64,000 bases of DNA, taken from assembly GCF_002843235.3 (NCBI RefSeq), contig NZ_CP031123.2, positions 3,906,001 through 3,970,000 of the forward strand, written 5' to 3'. The stretch is from Providencia huaxiensis. GTDB lineage: Bacteria > Pseudomonadota > Gammaproteobacteria > Enterobacterales > Enterobacteriaceae. This document shows, piece by piece, positions 9,866-20,452 of the stretch. Each line of letters opens with the position of its first letter. Within the stretch, counting starts at the first letter, position 1. A model generated the notes under the pieces. That model was not told the origin of the DNA and searched no databases. It was given only the letters and a program-made list of their open reading frames with translations. The translations under genes were made by a program, and so were the position numbers.

Positions 9866-9929
9866 TATCATCCCGAAAATAGAGGGAGCCTCTTCTTAGT
9901 TTGATTCAGACTTATGTCGAGGAGGCCCC

Positions 9930-10340
9930 ATGAATCAATCCACTATAGAACCTGTTCGCCTTGATAAATGGCTGTGGGCTGCGCGATTCTATAAAACGCG
10001 TGCCGTCGCCCGTGAAATGATTGAAGGCGGTAAAGTCCATTACAATGGGCAAAGAACTAAGCCTGGGAAAATTGTTGAGCTGCATGGGGTCGTTAAACTT
10101 CGGCAAGGTAATGATGAACGTACGGTTGAAATCTTGCAGATCAGCAGCCAGCGCAAAGGCGCACCGGAAGCACAGTCCCTGTACAGTGAAACCGTAGAAA
10201 GTATTGAGCAACGAGAGAAAATGGCACAAGCACGTAAGATGAACGCACTTACGATGCCACATCCAGAGCGACGTCCAGATAAGAAAGAACGGCGTACTCT
10301 GTTAAAGTTTAAACAAACAAATTCTCATGAGTCGTCTTAA
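9930..10340 (+). CDS. hslR: heat shock protein 15 (ribosome-associated, S4 domain)
   Basis: The 136-residue Hsp15 binds free 50S subunits that carry a nascent chain and helps recycle them. The S4 RNA-binding domain is at about residues 9-70 (RLDKWLWAARFYKTRAVAREMI...GGKVHYNG), with a basic C-terminal tail. It has a strong GGAGG site about 8 bases upstream. It lies 39 bases before hslO, the conserved heat-shock pair. Confidence 0.95.
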   Translation: MNQSTIEPVRLDKWLWAARFYKTRAVAREMIEGGKVHYNGQRTKPGKIVELHGVVKLRQGNDERTVEILQISSQRKGAPEAQSLYSETVESIEQREKMAQARKMNALTMPHPERRPDKKERRTLLKFKQTNSHESS

Positions 10341-10379
10341 TGACGGCCTGAGCAACAGTCAGAGCAATAGAGAGATATT

Positions 10380-11252
10380 ATGGCAAACCAAGACTCACTC
10401 CACCGTTTTTTATTTGAACAACATTCCGTTCGTGGAGAAATGATTAGTGTTGATGAAACTTTTGAACATATTTTAGAAAACCATGACTACCCAACAGCGG
10501 TAAAAGGTTTGCTAGGAGAGTTGCTTGTTGCAACCAGTTTATTAACGGCAACGTTGAAGTTCGATGGCGATATTACTGTCCAAATTCAAGGTGATGGCCC
10601 TGTTAATTTGGCGGTTATCAACGGTAATAATTTACAACAGATGCGTGGTGTTGCACGTGTAGATGGCCCGGTTGTTGCAGGTAGCACCCTGAAACAGATG
10701 GTTGGTAACGGCTTTATAGTGATTACTATTACACCGAGTCAAGGTGAACGTTATCAAGGGATTGTAGCGATCGAAGGGGATTCTATCGAAGAAAGCATTG
10801 ATGCCTATTTCCGCCAATCAGAGCAATTACCAACCCGTTTATTCATCCGTGTGGGTGAAGTGGATGGGAAACCAAGTGCAGGTGGCATGTTGTTGCAAGT
10901 TTTGCCTGCAGCAAATGACACAAGCCATGACTTTTTTGACCACTTAGTGCAACTGACGGCCACGATTAAGGGCCAAGAACTGAGTACATTGGATGTGAAA
11001 GAGGTTTTACATCGTCTTTATCATGAAGAAGATGTCACGCTATATGACCCACAATCTGTCGAGTTTCGTTGTACTTGTTCAAGGGAGCGTTGTGAAAGTA
11101 CATTAGCCACCTTACCTAAGGAAGATGTTATCGATATTTTGCACAAAGATGGGAAAATTGATATGGAATGTGAATTTTGTGGCTCACACTACGTATTTAT
11201 TGAATCTGATCTTCAAGGGTTAAATAATGAGCTAAATCAGCAACTTCACTGA
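10380..11252 (+). CDS. hslO: redox-regulated chaperone Hsp33
   Basis: The 290-residue Hsp33 is switched on by oxidation and heat. The zinc-binding cysteines are in place near the C-terminus: CTC in RCTCSRERC and CEFC in [10 protein letters not shown] (CxC and CxxC). The N-terminal domain matches E. coli Hsp33 (FLFE...VRGE, LLGELL). It is in an operon with hslR and is followed by a strong terminator. Confidence 0.96.
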   Translation: MANQDSLHRFLFEQHSVRGEMISVDETFEHILENHDYPTAVKGLLGELLVATSLLTATLKFDGDITVQIQGDGPVNLAVINGNNLQQMRGVARVDGPVVAGSTLKQMVGNGFIVITITPSQGERYQGIVAIEGDSIEESIDAYFRQSEQLPTRLFIRVGEVDGKPSAGGMLLQVLPAANDTSHDFFDHLVQLTATIKGQELSTLDVKEVLHRLYHEEDVTLYDPQSVEFRCTCSRERCESTLATLPKEDVIDILHKDGKIDMECEFCGSHYVFIESDLQGLNNELNQQLH

Positions 11253-11278
11253 TACGATTTAGCAACCTAATTATGTGA

Positions 11279-11306
11279 CAAGGGTGCAATTCTGCACCTT
11301 TTTTTT
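11279..11306 (+). terminator. hslRO terminator
   Basis: Stem GGTGCA (11283-11288) / TGCACC (11293-11298), extended outward by A-T and G-T pairs to about 9 bp, with loop ATTC and an eight-T run at 11299-11306. It is a canonical intrinsic terminator. Confidence 0.9.
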
Positions 11307-11455
11307 ATAATTTTAAAGCATTATTACGTGCTCTAAGTCTCATTATGAATTAAAAAAAATTATACATTTTCAATTCTTTGATAGCAATCGCTGTTAATTA
11401 GTCGTAAAGAATTATGATCATCCGCAGATTAGTTATGTTTACCAGGAGCAATATA

Positions 11456-13075
11456 ATGAGCGCTAAAAGCATTACCCTGAAGGAACTTGAAAAGTACGGT
11501 ATTCATGATGTAGCTGAAGTGGTTTATAACCCAAGTTACGAGCTATTATTCACGGAAGAAACTAAGCCAGGACTTGAAGGTTATGAACGTGGAACAGTGA
11601 CCACTTTAGGTGCTGTTGCGGTTGATACTGGTATCTTTACTGGCCGTTCACCAAAAGATAAATATATTGTACGTGATGACGTGACTCGCGATACAGTTTG
11701 GTGGGCAGACCAAGGTAAAGGTAAAAATGACAACAAACCTATGTCACAAGAAGTTTGGGCGGATCTCAAACATTTAGTGACGGAACAACTGTCAGGTAAA
11801 CGTTTGTTTATCATTGATGCATTCTGTGGTGCGAACGCTGACACGCGTCTAAAAGTACGTTTTATCACTGAAGTTGCATGGCAGGCGCATTTCGTTAAAA
11901 ACATGTTCATTCGCCCATCTGATGAAGAGTTAGTGGGTTTTGAACCTGATTTCATCGTTATGAATGGTGCGAAATGCACTAACCCGAATTGGGAAGCACA
12001 AGGTTTGAATTCAGAAAACTTTGTTGCGTTCAACTTAACAGAACGCATGCAACTGATCGGTGGCTCTTGGTACGGCGGCGAAATGAAGAAAGGTATGTTC
12101 TCTATGATGAACTACCTGTTGCCATTAAAAGGCATTGCATCTATGCACTGTTCCGCTAACGTCGGTGAGAAAGGCGATGTAGCTATTTTCTTTGGTTTAT
12201 CTGGAACAGGTAAAACCACGCTTTCTACCGATCCAAAACGTAAGTTAATTGGTGACGATGAACACGGTTGGGATGATGACGGCGTATTCAACTTTGAAGG
12301 CGGTTGCTACGCAAAAACGATCAACCTATCTAAAGAAGCTGAGCCAGACATCTATGGCGCTATCAAACGTGATGCGTTATTGGAAAACGTGGTGGTATTG
12401 GCTGATGGTTCAGTCGATTTCAATGATGGTTCAAAAACAGAAAACACTCGTGTTTCTTACCCAATCTACCACATTGAAAACATTGTAAAACCTGTTTCTA
12501 AAGCAGGCCATGCAACAAAAGTTATCTTCTTAACCGCAGATGCATTTGGTGTGTTACCGCCTGTTTCTCGTTTAACGCCTGAGCAAACTCAGTACCACTT
12601 CCTGTCGGGCTTTACTGCGAAATTAGCCGGTACAGAGCGTGGTGTGACGGAGCCGACTCCAACATTCTCTGCATGTTTTGGTGCTGCATTCTTATCACTG
12701 CACCCAACACAATACGCTGAAGTATTAGTTAAGCGTATGGAAGCAGTGGGCGCGAAAGCTTACTTAGTGAATACAGGTTGGAATGGTACAGGTAAACGTA
12801 TTTCTATCAAAGATACACGTGCCATCATCGATGCTATCTTAAGTGGCGATATCGAAAAAGCAGACATGATTAAACTACCGGTATTCGATTTAGAAGTCCC
12901 AACAGCATTACCGGGTGTGGATACCAATATCCTTGACCCACGTAATACTTATGCAGACAAAGCACAGTGGGATGAAAAAGCGCAAGATTTAGCGGAACGT
13001 TTCGTGAACAACTTTGATAAGTACACGGACACTCCAGCAGGCGCGGCACTGGTGAAAGCAGGGCCAAAACTGTAA
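11456..13075 (+). CDS. pckA: phosphoenolpyruvate carboxykinase (ATP)
   Basis: The first committed step of gluconeogenesis: oxaloacetate + ATP to PEP + ADP + CO2. The ATG at 11456 (MSAKSITL..., 539 residues) is preferred over one 14 codons upstream. It has AGGAGC 6-11 bases upstream, and the length matches E. coli PckA (540). The P-loop [11 protein letters not shown], the kinase-2 motif [21 protein letters not shown] and the substrate-site TGRSPKDK are all present. It is monocistronic, with its own terminator. Confidence 0.97.
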   Translation: MSAKSITLKELEKYGIHDVAEVVYNPSYELLFTEETKPGLEGYERGTVTTLGAVAVDTGIFTGRSPKDKYIVRDDVTRDTVWWADQGKGKNDNKPMSQEVWADLKHLVTEQLSGKRLFIIDAFCGANADTRLKVRFITEVAWQAHFVKNMFIRPSDEELVGFEPDFIVMNGAKCTNPNWEAQGLNSENFVAFNLTERMQLIGGSWYGGEMKKGMFSMMNYLLPLKGIASMHCSANVGEKGDVAIFFGLSGTGKTTLSTDPKRKLIGDDEHGWDDDGVFNFEGGCYAKTINLSKEAEPDIYGAIKRDALLENVVVLADGSVDFNDGSKTENTRVSYPIYHIENIVKPVSKAGHATKVIFLTADAFGVLPPVSRLTPEQTQYHFLSGFTAKLAGTERGVTEPTPTFSACFGAAFLSLHPTQYAEVLVKRMEAVGAKAYLVNTGWNGTGKRISIKDTRAIIDAILSGDIEKADMIKLPVFDLEVPTALPGVDTNILDPRNTYADKAQWDEKAQDLAERFVNNFDKYTDTPAGAALVKAGPKL

Positions 13076-13101
13076 TTGGTTTTGTGAGTAGGTAATAGCA
13101 G

Positions 13102-13130
13102 AAAGGCTCTACGTTGGTAGAGCCTTTTTT
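13102..13130 (+). terminator. pckA terminator
   Basis: Stem AAAGGCTCTAC (13102-13112) and its complement (13117-13127) with tetraloop GTTG and a T-run to 13130. It stands between convergent pckA and yhhW and could also work on the minus strand because of the leading A residues. Confidence 0.9.
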
Positions 13131-13143
13131 GTTGTGAAAATGA

Positions 13144-13842
13144 TTATTCTGCGGCTGGTAAGTCAAACAATAGAATTTCGCTATCTTCACTCGCTTTAAT
13201 GGAGAGTTCAGTTTCCTGCCAAATGGCTAGACCATCGCTGGTGGTTGCTTTTTGGCCATTCACTTCAACATCTCCTTTAACGACTTGAATCCATACAACT
13301 CGCTTATCAGCGACCGCATGAGAGTGTGTTTTATTAGCAGGCAATGCCCAGCGCCACAGTTCCATATCTTGATAAACTTTCAATGCACCATCACGCGCAT
13401 CCGGTGATAGCACCAATTGCTTGCCATCTTTGGAATCGAACCGTTTTTGCTCATAACGTGGCTCAATACCTGTTTTTTCAGGAATGATCCAAATTTGGTA
13501 CAGATGTAGCTCTTCTTCATTGCTTGGGTTGTACTCAGAATGACGAATACCCGTACCTGCACTCATGATTTGGAATTCACCCGCAGGGATTTGCTCCATA
13601 TTGCCCATGCTGTCTTTATGTTCAACAGCCCCATTGAGCACATAGGTCAATATCTCCATATCTTTATGGGGATGTGTTCCAAACCCTTGGCCTGCAGCAA
13701 TAAAGTCTTCGTTAATCACTCTCAGCGCAGAAAAGCCCATAAATTGCTCGTCATAGTAGCTAGAGAATGAAAAGGTATGCCAACTGTCGAGCCATCCATG
13801 GTTTGCATGACCACGTTCGTTTGCTTTGCGTAAATAGATCAT
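13144..13842 (-). CDS. yhhW: pirin-family quercetin 2,3-dioxygenase homologue
   Basis: The 232-residue bicupin protein is very close to E. coli YhhW, which has quercetinase activity in vitro; the physiological substrate is unknown. The metal-site pattern THPHKDME and SGTGIRHSEYNPS (His, His, His, Glu) is conserved. The N-terminus MIYLRKANERGHANHGWLDS matches exactly. ryhB lies upstream, as it lies close to yhhW in E. coli, which supports conserved synteny. Confidence 0.94.
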   Translation of the reverse strand: MIYLRKANERGHANHGWLDSWHTFSFSSYYDEQFMGFSALRVINEDFIAAGQGFGTHPHKDMEILTYVLNGAVEHKDSMGNMEQIPAGEFQIMSAGTGIRHSEYNPSNEEELHLYQIWIIPEKTGIEPRYEQKRFDSKDGKQLVLSPDARDGALKVYQDMELWRWALPANKTHSHAVADKRVVWIQVVKGDVEVNGQKATTSDGLAIWQETELSIKASEDSEILLFDLPAAE

Positions 13843-14049
13843 CGTGTTCTCTCCTGTACGGATTCCAACCTTGGTTGAACTCGCTCTAAATGTATTGATG
13901 ACAGTTTAACCATTTTGCTAAAAGAGAAAAGTAGCTGTCATTAACCATAGGATCCAAAAAATTTGAATAAGTAGGTTTGAGATAAGTTAAGAAAATGGAT
14001 AGGAAATGATGATGTGGGAATTTTAACCAATTAAGCCGTTGATGCAGAT

Positions 14050-14153
14050 AAAAAAATAGCCAGCGCGAGGCTGGCTAAAGTAAACACTGGAAGCAATGTG
14101 AGCAATGTCGTACTTCTTACAATAGGTGACTAAGTAACCGTATTGAGGAAGTG
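14050..14153 (-). ncRNA. ryhB: RyhB iron-stress small RNA
   Basis: On the minus strand the segment around 14077-14118 reads ACGACATTGCTCACATTGCT, then TCCAGT and TTAGCCAGCC. This is the conserved pairing core of E. coli RyhB. The 3' end is an Hfq-type terminator: TAGCCAG (14057-14063) / CTGGCTA (14071-14077) plus seven U residues. The promoter has a -35 TTTACA (14184-14189) and -10 TATCAT (14160-14165), with a Fur box over the -10. RyhB represses iron-rich, non-essential proteins when iron is scarce. The 5' end is estimated from the promoter (about 104 nt, versus 90 nt in E. coli). It lies upstream of yhhW, in a region close to the E. coli location. Confidence 0.93.
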
Positions 14154-14155
14154 AT

Positions 14156-14174
14156 GATAATGATAATAGTTATC
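14156..14174 (-). promoter_or_regulatory. Fur box over the ryhB promoter
   Basis: The 19-mer GATAATGATAATAGTTATC differs from the Fur consensus at two central positions (17/19). It overlaps the proposed -10 of ryhB, as expected for iron-dependent repression. Confidence 0.9.
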
Positions 14175-14346
14175 ACTATCGTTTGTAAAGCATTATTTTT
14201 AACCAAAATAATATATCTTATAATTAAAACTGCAATTATATGATTTCTATGGAATTAAATATTAACCATTATTTTTCAATGGATTAAGAGATATTCGGTT
14301 AAAAGGATGCAAACAAGAAGGCATCGCGAATATTAATTCCCTTAAA

Positions 14347-15546
14347 TTAATTAGGGTTAATAGGCAGACTTTCTGCACATGCTGCCGCAGAGCTCCAAGC
14401 CCATTGGAAGTTATAACCACCTAACCAGCCGGTGACATCGACGACTTCACCAATAAAATATAGCCCCTCAGTTTTCAGTGACCCCATTGTTTTCGATGAT
14501 ATCTCATGGGTATCAACACCCCCTAAAGTCACCTCTGCGGTGCGGTAGCCTTCTGTCCCGTTGGGTTGAACTTGCCAAGCATGTAACGTGCTATGCAGTG
14601 CTTCAATTTGCGGATGGTTCAATTGCTTTAGGGCACACTCAGGGATTTGCCCTTGCGCTTGCATGATTTCAATTAGTCGTTTAGGCAATAATTTTGCAAG
14701 GGTATTTTTTAAGGATTGATTTGGGTGATTTTGCTTTTCTACCGCTAAAAAGTCGCTCAGTGAAAGGTTAGGAAGTAAGTTAATGCTCACATACTCTCCG
14801 GGGTTCCAATAGCTAGAAATCTGCAAAATAGCAGGGCCAGAGAGGCCCCGATGGGTAAAGAGAATATTTTCTTTAAACAACGTCCCATCCGCAGCTGTCA
14901 CGCTTGCCGCGACCGAGATCCCTGAAAGGACTTGCAGCGCTTCTAAAAGCGGCTTATGCAGTGTAAATGGGACAAGGCCAGCACGAGTTGGAATAATCGA
15001 GTGGCCAAATTGTTCTGCGATGCGGTAGCCAAATGGTGTGGCGCCAAGACCTGGCATCGATAACCCACCCGTTGCGACAACCAGTGAGCGAGCACTTACT
15101 TGGCTCCCATTCACCGTGACTAGAAAGCCCTCAGGTGTTTTTTCGACACCAGTGACTTCACTGCGAAGTTTTATTGTTATATTCGGTAAATTACACTCAT
15201 TTTGCAGCATATCGACGATATCTTGTGCACTATTATCACAAAAAAGCTGCCCTAGGGTTTTTTCATGGTATGGAATATTATATTTAGCGACTAAGGCGAT
15301 AAAATCCCACTGTGTATAGCGAGCAAGTGCTGACTTACAAAAGTGTGGATTTGTTGAAATGTAATTGCTGTGTTCTGCGTACATATTAGTGAAATTACAG
15401 CGCCCACCACCGGACATCAATATTTTTCTGCCTAATTTTTTCCCGTTATCAACTACTAGCGTCTTTAAACCGCGTTTGCCAGAGTGTGAGGCACAAAATA
15501 AACCCGCAGCGCCAGCACCTAAAATAATAACGTCGAAATTTTTCAC
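14347..15546 (-). CDS. yhiN: YhiN-family FAD/NAD(P)-binding flavoprotein
   Basis: The 399-residue protein belongs to the HI0933/BaiN-like flavoprotein family. The N-terminal dinucleotide-binding loop GAGAAGLFCA is at residues 10-19. GRKILMSGGGRCNFTN and the C-terminal YFIGEVVDVTGWLGGYNFQWAWSSA are family hallmarks. The E. coli enzyme has no settled substrate. It lies beside pitA in divergent orientation, as in E. coli (yhiN-pitA). Confidence 0.92.
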   Translation of the reverse strand: MKNFDVIILGAGAAGLFCASHSGKRGLKTLVVDNGKKLGRKILMSGGGRCNFTNMYAEHSNYISTNPHFCKSALARYTQWDFIALVAKYNIPYHEKTLGQLFCDNSAQDIVDMLQNECNLPNITIKLRSEVTGVEKTPEGFLVTVNGSQVSARSLVVATGGLSMPGLGATPFGYRIAEQFGHSIIPTRAGLVPFTLHKPLLEALQVLSGISVAASVTAADGTLFKENILFTHRGLSGPAILQISSYWNPGEYVSINLLPNLSLSDFLAVEKQNHPNQSLKNTLAKLLPKRLIEIMQAQGQIPECALKQLNHPQIEALHSTLHAWQVQPNGTEGYRTAEVTLGGVDTHEISSKTMGSLKTEGLYFIGEVVDVTGWLGGYNFQWAWSSAAACAESLPINPN

Positions 15547-15921
15547 AGTAAGTATCTCTATATATGTTTGATTTTTAGTATAATTACATTGATAACCGGG
15601 ATATTTTACGTCATCTCATCGGGATTGTAATGTAAAGCTTTGAGGAAGAACTGATGAAAACTATACAGGACGTATTATAATTAGAGAAATTTGTCTAAAA
15701 AAAGCAAACAACGATTATTTTCTGGAAATATCGTTAAAAAGTTTCAAAAATTCAGAATAAGTTTGATTGCTTTAATTTATTGAAAAATATGGGGTAATTG
15801 CCATGAGGTACTTTTTTGATGAGTAGTTAAATCAAAAAAAGGTTAGATTTTGCTTCCACCGCCAGCGTTTGTCACTGATAATGCGCCGCGTTCATGTCCA
15901 ACATATAATGGCTTAACGTCT
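15547..15921. promoter_or_regulatory. divergent yhiN / pitA upstream region
   Basis: About 375 bases between divergent genes. It is AT-rich with no ORF that matches a known protein. In-frame codons upstream of the pitA ATG (from 15850) have no counterpart in E. coli PitA. No operator was recognised. Confidence 0.4.
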
Positions 15922-17412
15922 ATGCTACATCTTTTTACAGGTTTAGAATTTCATACAGGTCTATTATTAGTTCTGGCACTGTTATTTGTGCTGGTCTATG
16001 AGGCTATAAATGGCTTCCATGACACCGCTAACGCGGTAGCTACGGTTATTTATACCAGAGCAATGCGGGCTCAGTTCGCAGTTGTCATGGCAGGGGTTTT
16101 TAACTTTTTTGGTGTTTTGCTGGGAGGGTTGAGCGTCGCATATGCAATTGTCCATCTCTTACCAACAGACCTCTTGCTTAATGTGAGCTCAGCTCACGGC
16201 CTTGCAATGGTTTTTTCATTGCTCTTGGCTGCAATTATTTGGAACCTTGGAACTTGGTACTTCGGTATTCCTGCTTCCAGTTCGCACACGCTGATCGGGG
16301 CGATAATCGGGGTGGGTTTAACCAACGCGATTGTGACTGATTCGTCTGTCGTTGATGCCTTGAATATACCGAAAATGATCAGTATTTTCATGTCATTAAT
16401 TTTGTCTCCCGCTATCGGTTTTGTGATTGCCGGTTTGATGATTTTCTTTTTGCGCCGTTATTGGAGTGGCACAAAGAAACGTCGACGCATTCACTTAACA
16501 CCAGCGGAACGTGAGAAAAAAGATGGTAAGCGTAAGCCACCATTCTGGACCCGTACTGCATTGATTTTGTCAGCAGTTGGGGTAAGTTTCTCCCATGGTG
16601 CGAACGATGGCCAGAAAGGCATCGGTCTTATCATGTTAGTGCTAATTGGTGTTGCTCCAGCAGGTTTCGTTATGAATATGAATTCTAACGGTTATGACAT
16701 CGCAAAAACGCATGATGCGGTTGTCCACCTGCAACAATACTATGAAACACATAAACCAGCGTTAAACCATGCAATAGAAAATGCGCCTGTCGTTGCAGAA
16801 AGTAGTGATGAACCAGGTGGCGAATTCCATTGTGATAGCACGCGTACTGGCGCTATTTTAAATCAAGCTCAAACGATGCTAAATGGCATTCAAAGCTATG
16901 AAGAGCTGACGCCAGACCAACGTAACCACGCACGCCGTTTGCTGATGTGTATCTCTGATACTGCTAATGCGGTTGCGAAATTACCGGAAACAAGCTCGAA
17001 AGATGCCAGCTTACTGAAAAAACTCAGTAATGATTTGCTGTATACCGTTGAGTATGCACCACTGTGGATCATTATTGCGGTTGCTTTAGCATTATCATTA
17101 GGCACCATGTTTGGTTGGCAGCGTGTTGCTGTGACCATTGGTGAGAAAATTGGTAAGAAAGGCATGACTTATGCGCAAGGCGTATCTGCTCAGGTGACTG
17201 CAGCGGTGTCTATCGGCGTGGCAAGTTATACTGGTATGCCCGTTTCAACAACGCAGGTTTTATCTTCTGCCGTTGCGGGGACGATGGTTGTCGATGGTGG
17301 CGGTGTACAAACAAAAACCATTAAAAGCATTGCGTTAGCATGGTTATTAACTTTACCAGTATCCATTGTGTTATCGGGTGGTTTGTACTGGTTATCGCTG
17401 CTGTTTATCTAG
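15922..17412 (+). CDS. pitA: low-affinity inorganic phosphate transporter
   Basis: The 496-residue inner-membrane metal-phosphate/H+ symporter. The ATG at 15922 ([13 protein letters not shown]) aligns with the E. coli start; the ORF is open 24 codons further upstream. The duplicated PiT signatures are present: [11 protein letters not shown] near the N-terminus and [10 protein letters not shown] in the middle, with the C-terminal [12 protein letters not shown]. About ten membrane segments surround a soluble loop (residues about 260-370). uspB and uspA follow, as in E. coli. Confidence 0.95.
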   Translation: MLHLFTGLEFHTGLLLVLALLFVLVYEAINGFHDTANAVATVIYTRAMRAQFAVVMAGVFNFFGVLLGGLSVAYAIVHLLPTDLLLNVSSAHGLAMVFSLLLAAIIWNLGTWYFGIPASSSHTLIGAIIGVGLTNAIVTDSSVVDALNIPKMISIFMSLILSPAIGFVIAGLMIFFLRRYWSGTKKRRRIHLTPAEREKKDGKRKPPFWTRTALILSAVGVSFSHGANDGQKGIGLIMLVLIGVAPAGFVMNMNSNGYDIAKTHDAVVHLQQYYETHKPALNHAIENAPVVAESSDEPGGEFHCDSTRTGAILNQAQTMLNGIQSYEELTPDQRNHARRLLMCISDTANAVAKLPETSSKDASLLKKLSNDLLYTVEYAPLWIIIAVALALSLGTMFGWQRVAVTIGEKIGKKGMTYAQGVSAQVTAAVSIGVASYTGMPVSTTQVLSSAVAGTMVVDGGGVQTKTIKSIALAWLLTLPVSIVLSGGLYWLSLLFI

Positions 17413-17485
17413 TCGCACTAATTTGGGCTTCATACATGAGTATGGAGCCTTTAACAGTTACATGAACACAGTAATCTACATATAC

Positions 17486-17522
17486 AAAATAGTGATGATC
17501 GTAAGGTCATCACTATTTTTTC
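17486..17522. terminator. bidirectional pitA / uspB terminator
   Basis: Arm AAAATAGTGATGA (17486-17498) pairs with 17507-17519, extended inward to a GTAA tetraloop. It has A residues on the left and a T-run on the right, so it can serve both convergent genes. Confidence 0.85.
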
Positions 17523-17544
17523 ATTAGTCAGTCACTAATTACAA

Positions 17545-17880
17545 TTAACCCGTTATCAATAAATAGACTAAACTCACGACAACAAGAATGCTGAGCCTGC
17601 TTATCATCATGAATTGCTTGCGGATCCGCTCACAACGCAAAATAACTTCAGGGTCATAATGTTCAAGGTACTGTTTGTTATTTATGTATCGAACTAACCG
17701 TAGTTGTTTGTTCAGTTGACCGTGTGTAGTAAAAAAGCCATTACCATCAACGGATTGATAAAGCAGAGGGTCTGAATCCCTTAAAATAGACAATAAAACA
17801 CGAACGGAAGAAAAATACCGCATCATATTTAAGATGCACAAAATGCATAATGCCCAAAACAATGCAATCATACTGAACAT
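17545..17880 (-). CDS. uspB: universal stress protein B
   Basis: The 111-residue membrane protein has helices near residues 1-20 and 90-109, the same length as E. coli UspB. Matching blocks include ALFWALC, DPLLYQ.VDG.GFFT.HGQ.NKQ and RCER.R.QF. In E. coli it is RpoS-dependent and linked to ethanol tolerance. It is divergent from uspA, the conserved arrangement. Confidence 0.95.
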   Translation of the reverse strand: MFSMIALFWALCILCILNMMRYFSSVRVLLSILRDSDPLLYQSVDGNGFFTTHGQLNKQLRLVRYINNKQYLEHYDPEVILRCERIRKQFMMISRLSILVVVSLVYLLITG

Positions 17881-18331
17881 AATCCTCTCCTTAGAACCTA
17901 GCTCAAGCTCACAGCAATTGTCGCAAAGGAAATACAGCAGAAAAATTGTACTTATACTCAGTTATTTTATTGTAGGATAAATTACTGTTTAAAAAAAGTG
18001 CAGTTAGCGCAAATTTGTGATGACTTTTTGTTTTCATTGAAGAAAATAAAACTGAATGGTTGAACTTTAGTATCACAGTTTGCGGTGCAACTTTGTTGTT
18101 TTTCTAAGCTAAAATATTTCCCATAACTCGAATTTTTTAGGGCAATATATTAATATTGTATGAATGATGTTATTGTTTTATAAAATGTTATATGTAGTGA
18201 TGATTTTAAGGTTAATCTGCTTAGATGTGATCAAAGCAACACTTAATAATCACAATTAGCAGGTATAGTATTCATAAAGATGTGGTGAAGGCATAACCAC
18301 CAGATAATCAGCATTCGGAAGGAGTTTACTT
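17881..18331. promoter_or_regulatory. divergent uspB / uspA upstream region
   Basis: About 450 AT-rich bases with no convincing ORF. The uspA ribosome-binding site (GGAAGGAG) is at its right end. The region must contain both stress promoters, but no single promoter stands out enough to place. Confidence 0.4.
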
Positions 18332-18766
18332 ATGGCTTACAAACATATTCTTGTTGCGGTAGATTTATCACCTGAAAGTAAAGTATTACTGGATAAGGCT
18401 GTCTCTATGGCAAAACCTTATGGGGCCAAAGTATCTATGATCCATGTTGATGTTAACTATTCAGACCTCTATACCGGTCTTATTGATGTCAATCTTGGAG
18501 ACATGCAGCAACGTATTACTGATGAAACACGTAATGCTCTGAAGGATTTGTCTGCGGGTGCAGGTTATGAAATTCAAGAAACACTCAGTGGCAGTGGTGA
18601 CTTAGGCCAAGTACTGGTCGATGCCATTAAAAAATACAATATGGATTTAGTCGTCTGTGGACACCACCAAGATTTCTGGAGCAAGCTCATGTCTTCTGCT
18701 CGCCAGTTAATCAATACCGTTCATGTGGATATGTTGATTGTGCCACTAAATGATGATGAAGAATAA
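18332..18766 (+). CDS. uspA: universal stress protein A
   Basis: The 144-residue cytoplasmic stress protein matches E. coli UspA from the N-terminus [16 protein letters not shown] to the C-terminal DMLIVPL. UspA is made on growth arrest. It lacks the ATP-binding glycine motif of UspF/G types, as is usual for UspA. It has a strong GGAAGGAG site and a canonical terminator. Confidence 0.97.
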   Translation: MAYKHILVAVDLSPESKVLLDKAVSMAKPYGAKVSMIHVDVNYSDLYTGLIDVNLGDMQQRITDETRNALKDLSAGAGYEIQETLSGSGDLGQVLVDAIKKYNMDLVVCGHHQDFWSKLMSSARQLINTVHVDMLIVPLNDDEE

Positions 18767-18798
18767 TCCATATCACTATATTTGAAATATTATTCACT

Positions 18799-18829
18799 AA
18801 AAACGCTTGCTTATGCAGGCGTTTTTTTT
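18799..18829 (+). terminator. uspA terminator
   Basis: Stem AAACGCTTGC (18801-18810) with GCAGGCGTTT (18815-18824), one mismatch, loop TTAT, and an eight-T run through 18829. Confidence 0.88.
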
Positions 18830-19033
18830 GTTTCAAAATATGTATCTTGAGGGAGTTATTGGCAGGTCAAGCAATTTATTTTGCTATTGAGTGAAAAAAA
18901 ACCTTGAATTTAGAATACAAACTAATGATATATTCAATAGGCAAACGCAAATCAACCTCACATTTCCTAAAAATAATGAAAAGAAAGAGTGAGGCACATC
19001 ACAACAACTACAATGTTAAAAAGGAAGACATAG

Positions 19034-20368
19034 ATGACACAATCACTATCTTCGTTCTTGGAGTCTGTCCAAAAAAGAGACCCTTCTCAACCTGAATTTC
19101 TACAAGCGGTGCGTGAAGTATTCACTTCCCTTTGGCCGTTCTTAGAGCAAAATGCTAAGTATCGTGACCAAGCATTACTTGAACGTTTTGTTGAACCTGA
19201 GCGTGTAATTCAATTCCGTGTGTGTTGGGTAGACGACCAAGGTAAAGTTCAAGTCAACCGCGCATGGCGTGTACAATTTAGCTCTGCAATCGGTCCATTC
19301 AAAGGTGGTATGCGTTTTCATCCGTCTGTGAATTTATCCATTCTGAAATTCTTAGGCTTCGAACAAACACTGAAAAATGCCCTGACCACATTACCAATGG
19401 GTGGTGGTAAAGGTGGCTCTGACTTTGATCCTAAAGGTAAAAGTCATGGTGAAGTGATGCGTTTCTGCCAAGCATTGATGACTGAGCTTTATCGCCATAT
19501 TGGTTCTAATACTGACGTCCCAGCAGGGGATATTGGTGTGGGTGGCCGTGAAGTGGGCTTTATGACGGGTATGATGAAAAAACTGTCTAATGACACTTCT
19601 TGTGTATTTACTGGTAAAGGATTGTCCTTTGGTGGCAGTTTAATTCGCCCTGAAGCAACTGGTTACGGTTTGGTTTATTTCACCAATGCGATGTTAAAAC
19701 GCCATGGCCTAGGTTTTGAAGGAATGCGTGTCGCAGTTTCTGGTTCAGGTAACGTTGCACAGTACACCATTGAAAAATGTATGGAACTAGGTGCGAAAGT
19801 GGTTACTGCATCTGATTCAAGCGGTACTGTCGTTGATGAAGATGGTTTTACAACAGAAAAACTCGCACGTTTGGAAGAGATCAAAAACAACTATGGTCGC
19901 ATTGAAGAGTATGCAAAAGAGTTTGGCTTGACTTACTTAGCAGGCCAGCAACCATGGAATGTGCCTGTCGATATCGCTCTGCCATGTGCAACACAAAATG
20001 AGCTGGATGTGGATGCAGCAAAAGTGTTAATCAAAAATGGTGTTAAGGCGGTGGCTGAAGGGGCTAATATGCCAACGACTATTCCTGCAACGGAGCTGTT
20101 CCTTGAAGCGGGAGTGCTGTTTGCACCAGGTAAAGCGGCTAACGCAGGTGGTGTTGCGACCTCTGGTCTAGAAATGGCACAGAATGCGGCTCGCCTAGGT
20201 TGGAAAGCAGAGAAAGTTGACGCTCGTCTGCACCACATCATGTTGGATATCCACCAGCACTGTGTGGAATTCGGTGGCGAAGAGAAACAAACAAACTATG
20301 TTCAAGGTGCTAACATCGCAGGCTTTGTAAAAGTCGCTGATGCAATGCTTGGGCAGGGTGTGTTGTAA
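19034..20368 (+). CDS. gdhA: NADP-specific glutamate dehydrogenase
   Basis: The 444-residue enzyme makes glutamate from 2-oxoglutarate and ammonium with NADPH. The catalytic region GPFKGGMRFHPSVN..., PMGGGKGGSDFDPKGKS and PAGDIGVGGREVG is intact. The nucleotide-binding loop VAVSGSGNVAQYT is in the C-terminal half. The length is close to E. coli GdhA (447). A short ORF upstream in another frame (from 18904) has no recognisable identity and is left out. Confidence 0.97.
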   Translation: MTQSLSSFLESVQKRDPSQPEFLQAVREVFTSLWPFLEQNAKYRDQALLERFVEPERVIQFRVCWVDDQGKVQVNRAWRVQFSSAIGPFKGGMRFHPSVNLSILKFLGFEQTLKNALTTLPMGGGKGGSDFDPKGKSHGEVMRFCQALMTELYRHIGSNTDVPAGDIGVGGREVGFMTGMMKKLSNDTSCVFTGKGLSFGGSLIRPEATGYGLVYFTNAMLKRHGLGFEGMRVAVSGSGNVAQYTIEKCMELGAKVVTASDSSGTVVDEDGFTTEKLARLEEIKNNYGRIEEYAKEFGLTYLAGQQPWNVPVDIALPCATQNELDVDAAKVLIKNGVKAVAEGANMPTTIPATELFLEAGVLFAPGKAANAGGVATSGLEMAQNAARLGWKAEKVDARLHHIMLDIHQHCVEFGGEEKQTNYVQGANIAGFVKVADAMLGQGVL

Positions 20369-20382
20369 TTCTCTGACCTCAA

Positions 20383-20452
20383 AACGTACGCGAAAGGGCG
20401 GCTGTATCATACTGATAATTTCACCTGTACATACGCCCTTCGCCGTTACGTT
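20383..20452. repeat. long imperfect inverted repeat between gdhA and rsmJ
   Basis: AACGTACGCGAAAGGGCG (20383-20400) is complementary with small bulges to 20434-20452 (CGCCCTTCGC...ACGTT). The 33-base loop is open. It sits between convergent genes, abutting the rsmJ stop, and lacks a U-run. It may act as a two-way transcription stop or RNA-processing signal. Confidence 0.6.

Noticed and set aside
18904..19095. 63-codon ORF overlapping the gdhA start
   Set aside because: It has no recognisable homology, its end overlaps gdhA in another frame, and gdhA has a clear start and full-length match.
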